From the NCBI GenBank assembly GCA_018715465.1, contig DVLN01000091.1:1-6457 (forward strand): a stretch of 6,457 nucleotides of DNA, in the 5' to 3' direction. The notes beneath the pieces are model-generated. The model searched no databases. It was not told where the DNA came from and saw nothing but the letters and a program-made list of their open reading frames with translations. This DNA is from Candidatus Faecivivens stercorigallinarum. GTDB taxonomy: Bacteria > Bacillota > Clostridia > Oscillospirales > Ruminococcaceae. The position numbers and the translations under genes were made by a program. Within the stretch, counting starts at the first letter, position 1. Each line of letters starts with the position of its first letter. Positions 5,481 to 6,457 of this stretch are shown here, in pieces.

Positions 5481-6198
5481 AGCGTTTTTTCTTTTTATTC
5501 TTCTTATCCGACTTGACCCGCGGTTTGCGCTGCGGTATGCTGCTGAGGTCAAACAAATCCCCCAGCGTTGCGCCTGCCGGTTCCTCTCCTTTACCCATCA
5601 GCTGGCGAACAATCCGGGTGCGCTCGGCGAATGCTTCCTTATCCTTGACCAGTGCCAGCAAAGAAGCCGAGTTTTCCGCGTCGGCGACCGCCGAATGCTG
5701 ACTGCCTGAAAAGCTTCCTTCCGACGCGCCGAGGGCATTGGTCAGCGACAGCGGGTTGCGTCGGGAAAGCCCCATCAGCCGGGTATAGATCCGCTGAAAA
5801 TCCATCCAACGGTTAAAGCATTTCGGAATTTCCAGTCCCTTGAGCCGGCATTCCCCAGAAAACTGTTTCCAGTCAGAGTTGCTCCAGGCATAGATACGGA
5901 CTTTGCCGTCGCCAACTTCCGAACCTTCCATAATCCAGCGGGCAAAAATGTCAATTGCTTCTTTTAAAAGCGGCGCATTTTCAACGTCTTCCTGTTTGAT
6001 TCCGGTCAGTGTTGTAATATGCGGCATGACCGGGCTGTACTCAGGTTTTACATTCAGCGAAAAACGGTCGACCAGCTGGTAATCGCTGTTCAGTTTTACC
6101 GCGCCGATCTGGATGATCTCACTGATCACCACCGCGCGCGCTTCCCGGTTTTCCTTTGGAATCGGGTTCATTTCAAAATCCAGAAAAATATGCTGCAT
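5479..6198 (-). CDS. DEDDh-family 3'-5' exonuclease (ERI-1/KapD-like)
   Basis: A 239-residue predicted cytosolic nuclease that removes nucleotides from 3' ends of RNA or DNA using two metal ions. The DEDDh residues appear in order: Asp7 and Glu9 in FLDFEMNP (Exo I), Asp109 in AWSNSDW (Exo II), and His168 with Asp173 in QHSAVADAENSA (Exo III). The fold covers about residues 1-190. The C-terminal extension ends in KSDKKNKKKKR, a strongly basic tail that may bind nucleic acid. Spacing resembles ERI-1-like proteins, including B. subtilis KapD, an inhibitor of the KinA sporulation pathway, but that role is not claimed here. The ATG at 6198 must be used because the first catalytic residues follow at once. 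AAAGGAGAGG ends 10 bases before it, slightly far. It has its own promoter, and its stop codon touches the shared terminator. The substrate is unknown. Confidence 0.88.
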   Translation of the reverse strand: MQHIFLDFEMNPIPKENREARAVVISEIIQIGAVKLNSDYQLVDRFSLNVKPEYSPVMPHITTLTGIKQEDVENAPLLKEAIDIFARWIMEGSEVGDGKVRIYAWSNSDWKQFSGECRLKGLEIPKCFNRWMDFQRIYTRLMGLSRRNPLSLTNALGASEGSFSGSQHSAVADAENSASLLALVKDKEAFAERTRIVRQLMGKGEEPAGATLGDLFDLSSIPQRKPRVKSDKKNKKKKR

Positions 6199-6230
6199 CC
6201 CTTATCTTCCTCTCCTTTATATCAAATCAT

Positions 6231-6259
6231 ATTTTATCATAATCCACGCAGGTTTACAA
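6231..6259 (-). promoter_or_regulatory. Promoter of the exonuclease gene
   Basis: On the - strand, TTGTAA (6259-6254) is followed after 17 bases by TAAAAT (6236-6231). TG one base before the -10 box makes it an extended -10. Transcription would start near 6224, about 25 bases before the ATG. The -35 box lies in AAGACTTGTAA, the same 11 bases as at the MATE promoter. It lies within the 72-base gap after the HxlR gene, so the exonuclease need not depend on that gene's transcript. Confidence 0.65.
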
Positions 6260-6270
6260 GTCTTACCGGA

Positions 6271-6457
6271 TTATCCGATATCATCTTTATGCTGTTCGCC
6301 CCAGATGCACAGCTGATCAAGTATTTTCATCAGTGACTGTCCCCTGTCGGTCAAGCTGTATTCCACCTTGGGTGGGATCTGGGGATATTCTTCACGATGA
6401 ATGAGCCCATCCCGTTCCAGTTCTTTCAATGAAAGGCTGAGTGTCTTATGGGAAATG
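6271..6457 (-). CDS. HxlR-family winged helix-turn-helix regulator (partial, C-terminal end)
   Basis: The last 61 codons of a gene whose start lies beyond the right edge. It ends at TAA (6273-6271), with the first whole codon at 6456. The peptide begins ISHKTLSLSLKELERDGLI, continues HREEYPQIPPKVEYSLTDRG, and ends with a helix holding LDQLCIWGEQH. This is the typical HxlR/DUF24 C-terminal half: end of the recognition helix, a wing with the PPKVEYSLT signature, then the dimerisation helix. HxlR proteins are small cytosolic DNA-binding dimers that often sense electrophiles, aldehydes or redox stress and control a neighbouring, usually divergent, oxidoreductase gene. That partner would be outside this window. 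No terminator with a U-tract follows, so some readthrough into the exonuclease gene is possible. Confidence 0.9.
   Translation of the reverse strand, partial: ISHKTLSLSLKELERDGLIHREEYPQIPPKVEYSLTDRGQSLMKILDQLCIWGEQHKDDIG

Noticed and set aside
6267..6277. CGGA-TTA-TCCG dyad over the HxlR stop codon as that gene's terminator
   Set aside because: It has only four base pairs with no U-tract after it on the - strand, too weak to call.

Overview
The window reads as ordinary chromosomal DNA from a Gram-positive, Bacillota-type bacterium, probably a gut clostridial relative. The pointers are purine-rich Shine-Dalgarno sites, AT-rich sigma-A-type promoters, intrinsic terminators at gene junctions, moderately high GC coding sequence, and a clostridial mix of protein families. 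The genus cannot be fixed from the sequence alone. There is no mobile element, CRISPR array, rRNA or tRNA, and no gene-free stretch over 300 bases.

Layout. (1) 49-930, + strand: a shikimate dehydrogenase-family enzyme (AroE/YdiB type). (2) 1001-2365, - strand: a 12-helix MATE-family efflux transporter. It converges on aroE, and one bidirectional hairpin terminator separates them. (3) 2366-2615: a 250-base AT-rich spacer with the MATE promoter and a strong hairpin whose U-tract lies on the unexpected strand. (4) 2616-3398, - strand: a Cof-type HAD hydrolase. (5) 3399-3633: a divergent control region with a good promoter for each flanking gene, two copies of a 25-base palindromic repeat, and a cluster of TGAAC/GTTCA half-sites. 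(6) 3634-5418, + strand: a long three-domain aminopeptidase P (M24B) with all metal ligands and catalytic histidines. (7) 5432-5480: a long bidirectional terminator dyad. (8) 5479-6198, - strand: a DEDDh 3'-5' exonuclease with a lysine-rich tail. (9) 6271 to the window edge, - strand: the C-terminal 61 codons of an HxlR-family winged-helix regulator.

How the genes fit together. Nothing points to a single pathway. The genes look like independent transcription units, since four of the five complete ones have a recognisable promoter and aroE has a partial one. The only co-directional pairs, HAD then MATE and HxlR then exonuclease, have promoters between them.

No novel multi-gene system was found. 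The most interesting signals are non-coding. The two tandem palindromic repeats before the peptidase promoter differ only at two bases that pair with each other. A related hairpin lies in the MATE leader. The half-site cluster and the wrong-strand terminator-like hairpin come next.
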